Assembly (NCBI RefSeq): GCF_001650725.1
Contig: NZ_LXVX01000040.1
Span: forward strand, 1 to 56,114
Length of the DNA: 56,114 bases
Reading direction: 5' to 3'
From: Sphingobium sp. TCM1
GTDB lineage: Bacteria; Pseudomonadota; Alphaproteobacteria; Sphingomonadales; Sphingomonadaceae
In this document: piece by piece, positions 23,783-31,454 of the stretch
Numbering within the stretch: the first letter of the stretch is position 1
Layout of the letters: every line of letters begins with the position of its first letter
Program-made: the position numbers and the translations under genes
Notes under the pieces: model-generated
Database searches by the model: none
What the model was told of the DNA's origin: nothing
Seen by the model: only the letters and a program-made list of their open reading frames with translations

Positions 23783-24205
23783 TCATCTCTCGGTCCACGG
23801 GTTGACGACCGTGATGCCGCAGTCGGCGAAATCGGAGACATTGCGAGTCGCCAGTCGAGCGCCGCGCGAGCGGACGATGGCGGCGATTTGCGCGTCGATC
23901 TGGCTGATCGGTTTACCGCCCCTTCGGCGCCCTGCCGCGATATCGGAATAAGTTAAGGCGGCCTCCGTATCGAAGGGAAGCACGCGCCCGGCGAGGTCGA
24001 CCTCGAACATCGGCCGCGCGGCCGCCATCAGCGTGTCGCGGCGGCGCCCTGCGGGCAGCAGCGCCAAGCCGTAAAAGATCTCCGCCTGGGTCAGCGTCGT
24101 CGTGAACACACCCGCCATCGGCTGTTCGCCGAGCCAAGCCATGACTGCGGCATCGGGTTCGCGCCGCATCAGCTCGGAAATGACGTTCGTGTCGAGGACG
24201 ATCAT
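23783..24205 (-). CDS. PIN-domain toxin (VapC/FitB type)
   Basis: A 140-residue PIN-domain ribonuclease. The four acidic metal-binding residues are visible: Asp5 (LDTNVISE), Glu42 (TQAEIFYG), Asp104 (SQIDAQIAA) and Asp125 (NVSDF). The closest described arrangement is FitB/VapC, which cleaves tRNA or other structured RNA when freed from its antitoxin. It overlaps the antitoxin stop by four bases (ATGA). On this element it probably stabilises inheritance, as expected beside an integrase gene. Confidence 0.93.
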   Translation of the reverse strand: MIVLDTNVISELMRREPDAAVMAWLGEQPMAGVFTTTLTQAEIFYGLALLPAGRRRDTLMAAARPMFEVDLAGRVLPFDTEAALTYSDIAAGRRRGGKPISQIDAQIAAIVRSRGARLATRNVSDFADCGITVVNPWTER

Positions 24206-24450
24206 TCGCCGAAGTCCACCGGCGCCCGGATGGCTTCACGCGGCACCGCCGGAATGTCGACTCCGCCCAGCGCCCCGAACCGCTCGTGGATTGCGAGCGC
24301 GAGATTGCGCGGGCGCGGTTCATCCGTCGACAGCGCGGAGCGCAGGATGTCCCGCGCCTCATCTTCCATCGAGCGACCATTGGTCGCGGCGCGGACCCGC
24401 AGCCGCTTCTTGATCACATCGTCGATGTTTCGGATCGTCATCACGGCCAT
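24202..24450 (-). CDS. FitA-like ribbon-helix-helix antitoxin
   Basis: An 82-residue antitoxin. The N-terminal ribbon-helix-helix (MTIRNIDDVIKKRLRVRAA, then SMEDEARDILRSAL) binds the operon promoter; the C-terminal tail (VPREAIRAPVDFGE) would wrap the toxin's active site. GGAGGT sits five bases before the ATG at 24450, which is preferred over the ATG four codons upstream. Autoregulation by the complex is typical of the family. Confidence 0.92.
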   Translation of the reverse strand: MAVMTIRNIDDVIKKRLRVRAATNGRSMEDEARDILRSALSTDEPRPRNLALAIHERFGALGGVDIPAVPREAIRAPVDFGE

Positions 24451-24514
24451 CCTGACCTCCATAAGTCAATGACAGCATGTTAGTCGATGATGCGTGGAAT
24501 CTCAAGGTCGGCGC

Positions 24515-24826
24515 TCAGGGCAGCGGACCGAACAGCTCATCCAACTCGCTTCGCATATAGCCCTCGATCATGCGCAACTCATCGTCCCCGATCGGTACGT
24601 TCTCGGGCCAATCGTCGGTTACGGTGATGGGAACGTCGTCCTTGCGGCGACGCTTGGGCTCTGCTGCCTTCGTGTCCAAGAGCGGGAAGGTAAGCCCCTG
24701 CGCCCAACCGCGGAGCCGGTGCTTAGCCCGGCGCTTCACGCTGTCGATCTCCGCCCAGGGGATTGGTCGGCCGGCAAGTCGGCGGCGAGGAGCTTGGAGG
24801 ACATCAGCACAAAGTAGAGGTGTCAA
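24515..24826 (-). CDS. Small protein related to the one at 23446, unknown function
   Basis: Up to 103 residues from a TTG at 24826; a shorter start, for example the GTG before KRRAKHRLRG, is equally possible. The C-terminus TDDWPENVPIGDDELRMIEG and DELFGP is shared with the protein at 23446, while the N-terminal basic region (KRRAKHRLRGWAQG, KRRRKDD) differs. Together they look like two diverged copies of a small element-encoded protein flanking the toxin-antitoxin pair. Function unknown. Confidence 0.5.
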   Translation of the reverse strand: MTPLLCADVLQAPRRRLAGRPIPWAEIDSVKRRAKHRLRGWAQGLTFPLLDTKAAEPKRRRKDDVPITVTDDWPENVPIGDDELRMIEGYMRSELDELFGPLP

Positions 24827-25297
24827 CTAGGCGGGAAAGAGCAAGATCTGCATGAAGCGATGCCGGATCTCGATCTAGGCGGGTGCCGTAGCTGCCCAAG
24901 CATCTGGCGCCTCCCTTCGGGACCGCCGCTCTATCTCCGCTTCGCTCCGAACGAGCCCCTGGCGGGTCTCGTCCGTGCCGGTGACGATCGCCATGGCGGG
25001 ACGGCGCATTCCGCGCCGTTCGGCGAATCCGCTGGCGGATTCACGTCGTTCCGAGCTGCGGAGATCGGGCCAGGGCTGCGCCGGCCCGATCGCGTGAACG
25101 GTCGTTGCACTCCCCGTGATGGGGTGGGCGATCGCTTCCATTAGGCCCGCCGCGCCGGGCCGCAACGCGCTGTTAGCGCGTCCTCCACTTCGTTTCGGCC
25201 CTACGGGTGCAGCCCGGCTCCGTCGGCAGGCCTGCCGGTCGCTCTTTCGCCGCCCACCCCATTCCGGGGTGTGTGTGGTTTTAGAAGGAGTAGTGCG
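24827..25297. other. Long GC-rich leader upstream of the ParB-domain gene
   Basis: About 470 bases without a convincing gene, full of short GC-rich inverted repeats. A good ribosome binding site (AGAAGGAG, 25283-25290) closes it. Similar long, structured, apparently untranslated leaders precede the DUF736 gene at 28298 and the DUF932 gene at 35390. Confidence 0.5.
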
Positions 25298-27370
25298 ATG
25301 AACGCTGTTACCCAAACCACTGCCGCCGAGCCCGTGTCCGGCGTCGAGATTTTCGTGCCGCTGAACAAGCTTCGGAAGTCGCCCAAGAACGCCCGCAAGG
25401 TGCCGCATAGCGAAGCCGTGATCGAGGCGCTCGCCGCGAGCATCCAGCACAAGGGGATGATCCAGAACCTTGTAATCGAGCCCGAGGTTCGGGAGGACGG
25501 TACGCCGACCGGCGCATATCTCGTTACCGCTGGCGAGGGCCGCAGGCTGGCGCAGTTGCTTCGCGCCAAGCGCAAGCAGATCAAGAGGTCGCAGCCGATC
25601 CGCTGCTATCTCGACACCGAGAACGACCCGGCCGAGATCAGCCTGGACGAGAACGTCACCCGCGAAGCCATGCACCCGGCCGATCAGTTCGAGCGGTTCC
25701 GCGAGCTGTCCGAGAACAAAGGCTGGGGCGCGGAGGAGATCGGCGCACGGTTCGGCGTGCCGGCTTCTGTGGTGAAGCAGCGGCTTCGCCTTGGCGCGGT
25801 TAGCCCCAAGCTGTTGCAGGTTTATCGGGAAAACGGACTGACGCTCGACCAGCTTATGGCCTTCGCCATCGCCGAGGACCACGCCCGGCAGGAGCAGGTG
25901 TTCGAGAACCTGCATTACAACCGCGAGCCGTGGATCATCCGCCGCGACATGACGGCTGGCAACGTCCCCGCCAGTGATCGCCGTGCGGTGTTCGTCGGCA
26001 TCGACGCCTATGTCGAGGCGGGCGGCACCATCATCCGCGACCTGTTCAGCGACGACAGTGGCGGGTTCTTCGAGGATGCGGGCTTGCTCGACATGCTCGC
26101 CGTCGAAAAGCTGCGCGAAATCGCGGGCGAGGTGCAGGCCGAGGGCTGGAAATGGGCCGAGGCGCATATCGACTATCCCCATGCGCACGGGATGGGGCGT
26201 TTCTACCCCGAGCCGATTGCCCTGTCCGATGAGGACGAGGCGCGGTTGGAGGTGTTGTCCGCCGAGCATGACGCGCTCGCCGAAGGCTATTCGTCGTATG
26301 ACGAAATGCCGGAAGACATGGCCGAAAAGCTGCAAGCCAAGTCGGACGAGATCGACACGATCAGCGCCCAGCGTTCGGCCTACGACCCCAAGGTGATCGC
26401 CAACGGCGGCCTGTTCGTGATCCTCAATCACGACGGCGCGGCGCGGATCGAGCGCGGTTTCGTTCGGCCCGAGGACGAGGCGCTGGCGGACCCGCGGCCC
26501 GAGCCGGAGGCCGAAGGCGATGCGGTCGCCCCGGAGGACGAACATCCCGAGGACGGCGCCGAGGACGTGCAGGAGATCGAGGAGGAGGACGAGGAACCGG
26601 GCAAACCGATTTCCGACAGCCTCACCCGTGACCTGTCCGCCTATCGGACGCTGGCCTTGCGCGTTGCCCTTGGCGAACGGCCCGACTTGGCGCTGATCGC
26701 TTTGACCCACACGCTTACGGCGCAGTTGTTCTACAGCTACACCGAGGCCGGTTGCCTTGAGGTTCGTCCGACTGTGACGCCGCTTGGCAGCCACGCGGAC
26801 GGGATCGAGGACACCCCGTTGGCGGCGCGGGCGAGCGAGGCGCGCGAGGCATGGGCCGAGCGGTTGCCGCGTGACGTGGCGGACCTTTGGGACTTCATCG
26901 TCGGGCTGGACGATGAGAAGCGGCTGGCGTTGCTGGCGCATTGCGCGTCCCGCACGGTCAATGCCCTTCGCTTGCCCTGGGACCGCAAGCCCCGGTCGCT
27001 GCAAACGGCGGATAGGCTGGCGACGGCCCTAGCGCTGGACGTGGCGAAGGACTGGACGCCAACCGTGGAGAGCTACCTTGGCCGCATCACCAAGGCGAAC
27101 ATCCTTGAGGCCGTGACCGAAGCGGTTTCCGAGGACGCTGCCCGCCGCATCGCGGACATGAAGAAGCCGGACATGGCGCAAGCCGCCGAGCAGCTTCTAT
27201 CCGGGACCGGCTGGTTGCCCTTTTGTCTGCGAACCGGAGCGGTGAAGGCGGAGAACCCGTCGCCTGTGGAGGTCGAGAGTGAGGAAGCCGTGAAGCAGCC
27301 GTCCACAGTGGAGGCACCCGATGCCGAGGCGGAGGACGGCGAAGCGTCTTACGCCGTCGCCGCCGAATAG
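25298..27370 (+). CDS. ParB/RepB/Spo0J-family domain protein of the ICE backbone
   Basis: A 690-residue protein. An N-terminal ParB-like nuclease/CTPase domain (about residues 18-120; VPLNKLRKSPKNAR, NLVIEP, GEGRRLAQLL, SLDENVTREAMHP) is followed by a KorB-like helix-turn-helix (GWGAEEIGARFGVPASVVKQ, about 145-165). A long alpha-helical region follows, interrupted by a highly acidic low-complexity stretch (about 405-450, rich in Glu and Asp). It is far larger than chromosomal ParB (about 300 residues) and has no ParA neighbour. Such proteins are standard in alphaproteobacterial ICEs, where they may act in DNA processing, maintenance or gene control rather than classical partition. The ATG at 25298 follows a strong ribosome binding site. 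Confidence 0.9.
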   Translation: MNAVTQTTAAEPVSGVEIFVPLNKLRKSPKNARKVPHSEAVIEALAASIQHKGMIQNLVIEPEVREDGTPTGAYLVTAGEGRRLAQLLRAKRKQIKRSQPIRCYLDTENDPAEISLDENVTREAMHPADQFERFRELSENKGWGAEEIGARFGVPASVVKQRLRLGAVSPKLLQVYRENGLTLDQLMAFAIAEDHARQEQVFENLHYNREPWIIRRDMTAGNVPASDRRAVFVGIDAYVEAGGTIIRDLFSDDSGGFFEDAGLLDMLAVEKLREIAGEVQAEGWKWAEAHIDYPHAHGMGRFYPEPIALSDEDEARLEVLSAEHDALAEGYSSYDEMPEDMAEKLQAKSDEIDTISAQRSAYDPKVIANGGLFVILNHDGAARIERGFVRPEDEALADPRPEPEAEGDAVAPEDEHPEDGAEDVQEIEEEDEEPGKPISDSLTRDLSAYRTLALRVALGERPDLALIALTHTLTAQLFYSYTEAGCLEVRPTVTPLGSHADGIEDTPLAARASEAREAWAERLPRDVADLWDFIVGLDDEKRLALLAHCASRTVNALRLPWDRKPRSLQTADRLATALALDVAKDWTPTVESYLGRITKANILEAVTEAVSEDAARRIADMKKPDMAQAAEQLLSGTGWLPFCLRTGAVKAENPSPVEVESEEAVKQPSTVEAPDAEAEDGEASYAVAAE

Positions 27371-27379
27371 CGGCGCAGG

Positions 27380-27405
27380 ACCGGGGCCGCGCGAGCGGTC
27401 CCGGT
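27380..27405 (+). terminator. Hairpin after the ParB-domain gene
   Basis: ACCGGGGCCGC (27380-27390) and GCGGTCCCGGT (27395-27405) pair with one mismatch around a GCGA loop, ten bases after the stop codon, followed by TCTTCC and a C-run. Confidence 0.65.
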
Positions 27406-27468
27406 TCTTCCCCCCGACATAAATCGGCCGCGCCTGGCGCGCCGCCGATCGTCATTGCTCGTAACGGC

Positions 27469-27497
27469 GCGCTCGCCGGGCCACGGCCCGGCTCGCG
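27469..27497. repeat. Repeated 29-nt stem-loop element, copy 1
   Basis: Core GCCGGGCC-AC-GGCCCGGC is a perfect 8-bp hairpin inside the shared sequence GCGCTCGCC...GGCTCGCG. A second copy lies at 36332-36360 after the DUF932 gene; both are followed within six bases by ATCAGG. Confidence 0.75.
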
Positions 27498-27503
27498 CGA
27501 AGA

Positions 27504-27830
27504 TCAGGCAGTGCGTGGCCCGAACAGGATCACGCTCGCTCCCAACAGGCAGATCCCCGCGCCAATCGCATCCCAGCGGTCCGGCCGCAGCCCCTCGACG
27601 GACCACAGCCAAATCAGCGAGGCTGCGATATAGACGCCGCCATAAGCAGCGTAGGCTCGGCCCGCCGCCGCGCTGTCCACCAACGTCAGCAGCCAAGCGA
27701 ACAACGCCAGCGACGCCAGCCCCGGCACGATCCACAGAATCGACTTGCCGAGGCGCAGCCACGCCCAGAAAGCGAAACAGCCGGCAATCTCCGCGAACGC
27801 GGCGGCGACATAGATGAGCGGCGTTGGCAT
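27504..27830 (-). CDS. YnfA/UPF0060-family small membrane protein
   Basis: A 108-residue protein of four predicted transmembrane helices, the exact length of E. coli YnfA. Family hallmarks are AAAFAEIAGCFAFWAWLRLGKS near the N-terminus, GRAYAAYGGVYIAASLIWLW in the third helix and DRWDAIGAGICLLGASVILFGPR at the end. YnfA proteins resemble small multidrug resistance transporters and some copies confer efflux of toxic compounds. The start is MPTPLIYVA at 27830. The open frame upstream carries a Cys-rich stretch not found in the family and is treated as leader. Here it is likely cargo, on the opposite strand to the backbone genes. Confidence 0.9.
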   Translation of the reverse strand: MPTPLIYVAAAFAEIAGCFAFWAWLRLGKSILWIVPGLASLALFAWLLTLVDSAAAGRAYAAYGGVYIAASLIWLWSVEGLRPDRWDAIGAGICLLGASVILFGPRTA

Positions 27831-28297
27831 CCAGCAAGACCTACTTTCCATCGGGCAACCTCGCGAGCATCGACACCTTCCGTTGCAACGGCAAGCCATC
27901 CCGTCCAAACTGCGCGTCCTGTGCGCTCGCTCCCCATCGAGGTGCGGGTCCAGCTCTTCTCCGCCATGAACACGACGTGCTCGCGCGTGACCATGCCGAC
28001 GACTTATCGCTGATGCCGAGGGTCTGCCGACATCACCATCCCCTCTGAGTCACCACCACACGGCCTCTCGATTGGCTTGATCTAATCGGGGCCGGCTTCG
28101 CCTCGCCCGGCCTGGCGCAACGGCGACGCGCGGCTTTTTTCCGCCGCCTTCGGCTTTGCATCGCGAAGCAAAAAAGCCGCGCTTCGCCATCCTCCGCTGC
28201 GCTGCGGCCGCAAGCGGTGCGCGTCCGATCGTCCCCGCTTCACCGATCGCCATCGAGGCCGCGGTGGTCGTGGCCCGAAAGCGAAAGGAACTTTGAC
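27831..28297. other. Intergenic, leader of the DUF736 gene and promoter of the YnfA gene
   Basis: About 470 bases with no supported gene. The left half must hold the YnfA promoter; the right half is a GC-rich structured leader before the DUF736 gene and contains the 13-bp inverted repeat listed separately. Confidence 0.5.
28128..28182. repeat. Perfect 13-bp inverted repeat
   Basis: GCGCGGCTTTTTT (28128-28140) and AAAAAAGCCGCGC (28170-28182) with a 29-base spacer that itself contains GCCTTCGGC. It could be a bidirectional terminator insulating the YnfA cargo from the backbone, or a remnant end of an insertion. Confidence 0.7.
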
Positions 28298-28597
28298 ATG
28301 GCGACCATCGGCACCTTCACCAAGGCGGACAATGGCAACTTCACGGGCACCATCACAACCCTTACCCTCAAGGCGAAGACGACGATTCGCCCAGTCGAGA
28401 AGGAGAGCGACAAGGCTCCCGACTACCGCTGCTCGGTCGGAACGGTCGAGTGCGGCGCCGGATGGAAGAAGACCAGCCGCGAGAACCGCGACTACATCGT
28501 GGTCAAGCTGGACGATCCGACCTTTCCGGCTCCGATCTATCCCACCTTGGTCGAAACCGACACCGCCGGCGAATACGCCCTCATCTGGTCCCGCTGA
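28298..28597 (+). CDS. DUF736 family protein (first copy)
   Basis: A 99-residue protein of the DUF736 family, widespread in alphaproteobacterial plasmids and ICEs. Characteristic segments are MATIGTFTKADNGNFTGTI at the start, SDKAPDYR in the middle and AGWKKTSRENRDYIVVKLDDPTFPAPIY. No enzymatic motif is known; the fold is a small beta-rich domain, possibly single-stranded DNA or DNA-binding. AAAGGA precedes the ATG by about nine bases. A second copy lies in the transfer operon at 39995. A tight hairpin follows. Confidence 0.92.
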   Translation: MATIGTFTKADNGNFTGTITTLTLKAKTTIRPVEKESDKAPDYRCSVGTVECGAGWKKTSRENRDYIVVKLDDPTFPAPIYPTLVETDTAGEYALIWSR

Positions 28598-28606
28598 CCG
28601 GCAACG

Positions 28607-28631
28607 ACGCCCCGCTCACCGAGCGGGGCGT
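28607..28631. terminator. Hairpin between DUF736 and arsH
   Basis: Perfect 11-bp stem ACGCCCCGCTC/GAGCGGGGCGT with a three-base loop, ten bases after the DUF736 stop and before the convergent arsH stop. Likely terminates the DUF736 transcript. Confidence 0.85.
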
Positions 28632-28668
28632 TCGTGCTGCACTAGATTAGGCGAGAATCTTGAGGGCG

Positions 28669-29427
28669 TCAGGAACGATCAGCCACTTGCGGAGCCGTGG
28701 CGATGCTCGACAGATCGGTTGCCGGATTGATCGGCACTCCCGTTTCCTTCCGCTCGGAATAGCGATCGACAAGCTGAGCAGCGTGCGGCCGCAGCAGCAC
28801 GGTGAACCGTACCAACTCCTCCATCACGTCCACGATCCGATCGTAGTAGCTGGACGGCTTCATACGCCCGGCGTCGTCGAACTCGGTGAACGCCTTGGCG
28901 ACGCTCGACTGGTTCGGGATTGTGACCATCCGCATCCAGCGGCCGAGAACCCGGAGCGTGTTGACGCTGTTGAACGACTGCGATCCGGCCGACACCTGCA
29001 TGACCGCGAGCGTGCGACCTTGCGTGGGGCGCATCCCGCCCATGTTCAGCGGAAGGTGGTCGATTTGCGCCTTCATCACGCCGGTGATCTGGCCGTGCCG
29101 TTCCGGCGAGCACCACACCTGCCCTTCCGACCACATCGACAGCTCGCGCAGTTCGTGAACGGCGGGATGATCGTCGCCAGCGACCTGATCGGGCAACGGC
29201 AACGCCGAGGGATCATAGATGCGGATTTCCGCGCCGAAGAATTGCAGCAGGCGGGCCGCTTCCTCGACGCACAGCCGCGAGAACGATCGCTCGCGCAGGG
29301 AGCCGTAGAGCAGCAGGATTCGGAGCGGAGGATCGCCAGCGCCGAGGCCGAGGGCGGGCCGTTTTATCGCATGGCGCAGATCGAGCGCAGGGAGCCGATC
29401 GGGGTCGGAGAGCTGGCGAAGCGGCAT
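28669..29427 (-). CDS. arsH: ArsH-type NADPH-dependent FMN reductase (organoarsenical oxidase)
   Basis: A 252-residue flavodoxin-fold enzyme. The FMN phosphate loop is LLLYGSLRERSFS, and SMWSEGQVWCSPERHGQITGVMKAQIDHLPL is the strongly conserved ArsH signature. ArsH oxidises trivalent methylated or aromatic arsenicals to the less toxic pentavalent forms using NADPH; in some species it acts as a quinone or azo reductase. It is the last gene of arsR-arsC-acr3-arsH, overlapping the acr3 stop by one base. Confidence 0.96.
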   Translation of the reverse strand: MPLRQLSDPDRLPALDLRHAIKRPALGLGAGDPPLRILLLYGSLRERSFSRLCVEEAARLLQFFGAEIRIYDPSALPLPDQVAGDDHPAVHELRELSMWSEGQVWCSPERHGQITGVMKAQIDHLPLNMGGMRPTQGRTLAVMQVSAGSQSFNSVNTLRVLGRWMRMVTIPNQSSVAKAFTEFDDAGRMKPSSYYDRIVDVMEELVRFTVLLRPHAAQLVDRYSERKETGVPINPATDLSSIATAPQVADRS

Positions 29428-30494
29428 CAGGCGACCGCGCCCCGCTCATACCAGCCCCGCGACCGTTTCACGATCGCCACGACCGAGAGCATGACCGGCA
29501 CCTCGACCAGCACGCCCACCACGGTTGCCAGCGCCGCGCCCGAGTTCAGGCCGAACAGCGATATGGCGGCGGCGACCGCCAGCTCGAAGAAGTTGGACGC
29601 GCCGATTAGCGCTGCGGGAGCCGCGACGCACCATGCAACTCCGAATCGGCGCGAGAGCCAGTAAGCCAACCCTGCATTGAAGTAGACTTGGATGAGAATG
29701 GGGACGGCCAGGAGCGCGATCACCAGCGGGCGGGCGAGTATCTGTTCGCCCTGAAACCCGAACAGCAGCACCAGCGTCGCCAGCAGCGCGACCAGTGACA
29801 CCGGCCCGAGGCGGGCGAGCAGCCGATCGAGCGCGGGCTTGCCCCCGCTTCCCAACACTCCGCGCCGGATCACTTGCGCGACAATGACGGGTACGACGAT
29901 GTAGAGCACGACCGACAGCATCAGCGTGTCCCAGGGCACCGTCACGGCCGCGACGCCGAGCAGCAGGGCCACCAGCGGCGCGAACAGGAAGATCATCAGC
30001 ACGTCGTTCAAAGCGACTTGGGACAGCGTGTAGTTCGGCTCGCCATCGCAAAGGTTCGACCAGACGAACACCATCGCCGTGCAGGGCGCGGCGGCGAGCA
30101 GGATCAGCCCGGCAATATAGGACGGACCTTCTCCGGCCGGGAGCAACGGCGCGAATAGCCAACCGATGAAGAACGTGCCCAGCGCCGCCATCGAGAACGG
30201 CTTGACCGCCCAATTGATGAACAGCGTGACGCCCACACCCTTCCAGTGCTGGCGAACCGACCCGAGCGAGCCGAAGTCGATCTTGAGGAGCATGGGGACG
30301 ATCATGAGCCAGACCAGCACGGCGACGACCAAGTTGACGCGCGCGACCTCCGCCGCTGCGATGGAGGCGAACAGTCCCGGCACGAGCCAACCCAGGCCGA
30401 TGCCGACGGCGATGCACAGCGCGACCCAGAGCGTTAGGTAGCGCTCGAAGGTGGACATGCCTGGGCGGATTTGTTCCGAAGCAAGCGTCGCCAT
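29427..30494 (-). CDS. acr3: Acr3-family arsenite efflux permease
   Basis: A 355-residue polytopic inner-membrane carrier with ten predicted helices, belonging to the bile acid/arsenite/riboflavin superfamily (Acr3, often labelled arsB). The catalytic Cys lies in LAAAPCTAMVFVWSNLCDGEPNYTL, the most conserved Acr3 segment, and the second in-helix Glu in NFFELAVAAAI is also present. It extrudes As(III) and possibly Sb(III) driven by the proton-motive force. Start and stop codons overlap those of arsC and arsH by one base each, so expression is tightly coupled. Confidence 0.96.
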   Translation of the reverse strand: MATLASEQIRPGMSTFERYLTLWVALCIAVGIGLGWLVPGLFASIAAAEVARVNLVVAVLVWLMIVPMLLKIDFGSLGSVRQHWKGVGVTLFINWAVKPFSMAALGTFFIGWLFAPLLPAGEGPSYIAGLILLAAAPCTAMVFVWSNLCDGEPNYTLSQVALNDVLMIFLFAPLVALLLGVAAVTVPWDTLMLSVVLYIVVPVIVAQVIRRGVLGSGGKPALDRLLARLGPVSLVALLATLVLLFGFQGEQILARPLVIALLAVPILIQVYFNAGLAYWLSRRFGVAWCVAAPAALIGASNFFELAVAAAISLFGLNSGAALATVVGVLVEVPVMLSVVAIVKRSRGWYERGAVA

Positions 30495-30922
30495 CAGAGC
30501 ACAGTCTGGCCGGAAGCGCCGACCACCAGTTCTCCGTCTTCCTTGGCGAATGCGCCCCGCTGCGGCGCAGGCAGCAGATCGAGCACAGCTTCGGAGGGTC
30601 GGCAGAGCTTCACGCCCGAGGGTGAGACTACCAGTGGCCGATTGATGAGGACCGGATGCGCCACCATCGCGTCGATCAGCTCCTCATCCGACAGCGAAGC
30701 CTCACCCAGACCTAACGCAGCATAGGGCGTTCCCTTCTCGCGCAGCAGCTCGCGTGGTGTGATCCCGGCGCGGTCGATCAGCTCGACCAGCAGCGCGCGG
30801 GTGGGAGGGGTTTTCAGATACTCGACCACATGCGGCTCGATTCCGGCATTGCGGATCAAGCCCAGCACGTTGCGCGACGTGCCGCACTCAGGATTGTGGT
30901 AGATGACGATATCGACGGGCAT
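30494..30922 (-). CDS. arsC: Arsenate reductase (glutaredoxin-dependent)
   Basis: A 142-residue ArsC of the thioredoxin-fold, glutathione/glutaredoxin class. Catalytic Cys13 lies in HNPECGTSRN, and the arsenate-binding arginines are in the TPPTRALL and INRPLVV segments. It reduces arsenate to arsenite, which Acr3 then exports. The ATG at 30922 is chosen because the family N-terminus (MPVDIVIYHNP) begins there; the frame extends upstream across the arsR stop without similarity. The arsR stop is 14 bases upstream. Confidence 0.96.
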   Translation of the reverse strand: MPVDIVIYHNPECGTSRNVLGLIRNAGIEPHVVEYLKTPPTRALLVELIDRAGITPRELLREKGTPYAALGLGEASLSDEELIDAMVAHPVLINRPLVVSPSGVKLCRPSEAVLDLLPAPQRGAFAKEDGELVVGASGQTVL

Positions 30923-30936
30923 AAACCGGCGCCCAT

Positions 30937-31269
30937 TCAGCGACAGAGGGCGAGTTCGGCGACCAGCGGCGCGCAGACGCTGGCGTCGCCGGCGCAGCAA
31001 TCCTTGACGAGAAAAAGCGTCAGCGCGCGCAGGCCGTCCAGATTGGCACGGTACATGATCGAGCGGCTACGCCGTTCGGAGCGGACCAGGCCCGCGCGCG
31101 CGAGAATGCTGAGGTGCGCCGACATGGTGTTCTGCGGCACGTCGAGTTGGCGGGCGATTCCGCCGGCCGCCAAACCGTCCGGTACGTGCCGCACCAGCAG
31201 GCGGAACACGTCCAGGCGCGTGCCTTGCGCGAGCGCACCCAGCGCAGCAATGGCCGACTTATTATCCAT
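30937..31269 (-). CDS. arsR: ArsR-family arsenite-responsive repressor
   Basis: A 110-residue winged-helix repressor. The DNA-recognition helix is in DVPQNTMSAHLSILARAGLV (about 43-62). The usual ELCVCDL metal site in that helix is absent; instead Cys91, Cys92 and Cys99 form a C-terminal KDCCAGDASVC site of the Acidithiobacillus-type ArsR, which binds As(III) through three cysteines. It is the first gene of the operon and its ATG lies inside a perfect 12-bp inverted repeat, presumably its operator, giving autorepression relieved by arsenite. Confidence 0.95.
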   Translation of the reverse strand: MDNKSAIAALGALAQGTRLDVFRLLVRHVPDGLAAGGIARQLDVPQNTMSAHLSILARAGLVRSERRSRSIMYRANLDGLRALTLFLVKDCCAGDASVCAPLVAELALCR

Positions 31270-31295
31270 ATATCCAGCATAGCGGATATATGGAT
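31264..31295. promoter_or_regulatory. ars operator (12-bp perfect inverted repeat)
   Basis: ATCCATATATCC (31264-31275) and GGATATATGGAT (31284-31295) with an 8-base spacer. It spans the arsR start codon (31267-31269), so bound ArsR would block both the promoter and the start of transcription. It is the only such palindrome seen in the ars region. Confidence 0.85.
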
Positions 31296-31454
31296 GCAGG
31301 CGAGAGGTTTTCTGTTGCTTGCGTGTTCGCCTGATGAACCGAGCTTGCGGGAAGCCGTCTTCAGTTCAGTCCCGACCGGTCCTTGGCCGCGCTTCTACCC
31401 CGATCAACGTCGGTGCGATATCAGGACATTGATCCGCAGCAGATGCATCGTCGC

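Noticed and set aside
24875..27004. Minus-strand open frame of 709 codons
   Set aside because: It is the antisense of the ParB-domain gene and shows no family features; the ParB frame has clear domains and a ribosome binding site.
27831..27908. Cys-rich N-terminal extension of the YnfA protein
   Set aside because: The extension (Cys and Arg-rich) is absent from the 108-residue family and a start at 27830 gives the exact family length.
31296..31454. Possible gene remnant between arsR and chrA
   Set aside because: Short open frames exist but I recognise no family and there is no start signal; recorded only as intergenic cargo DNA.
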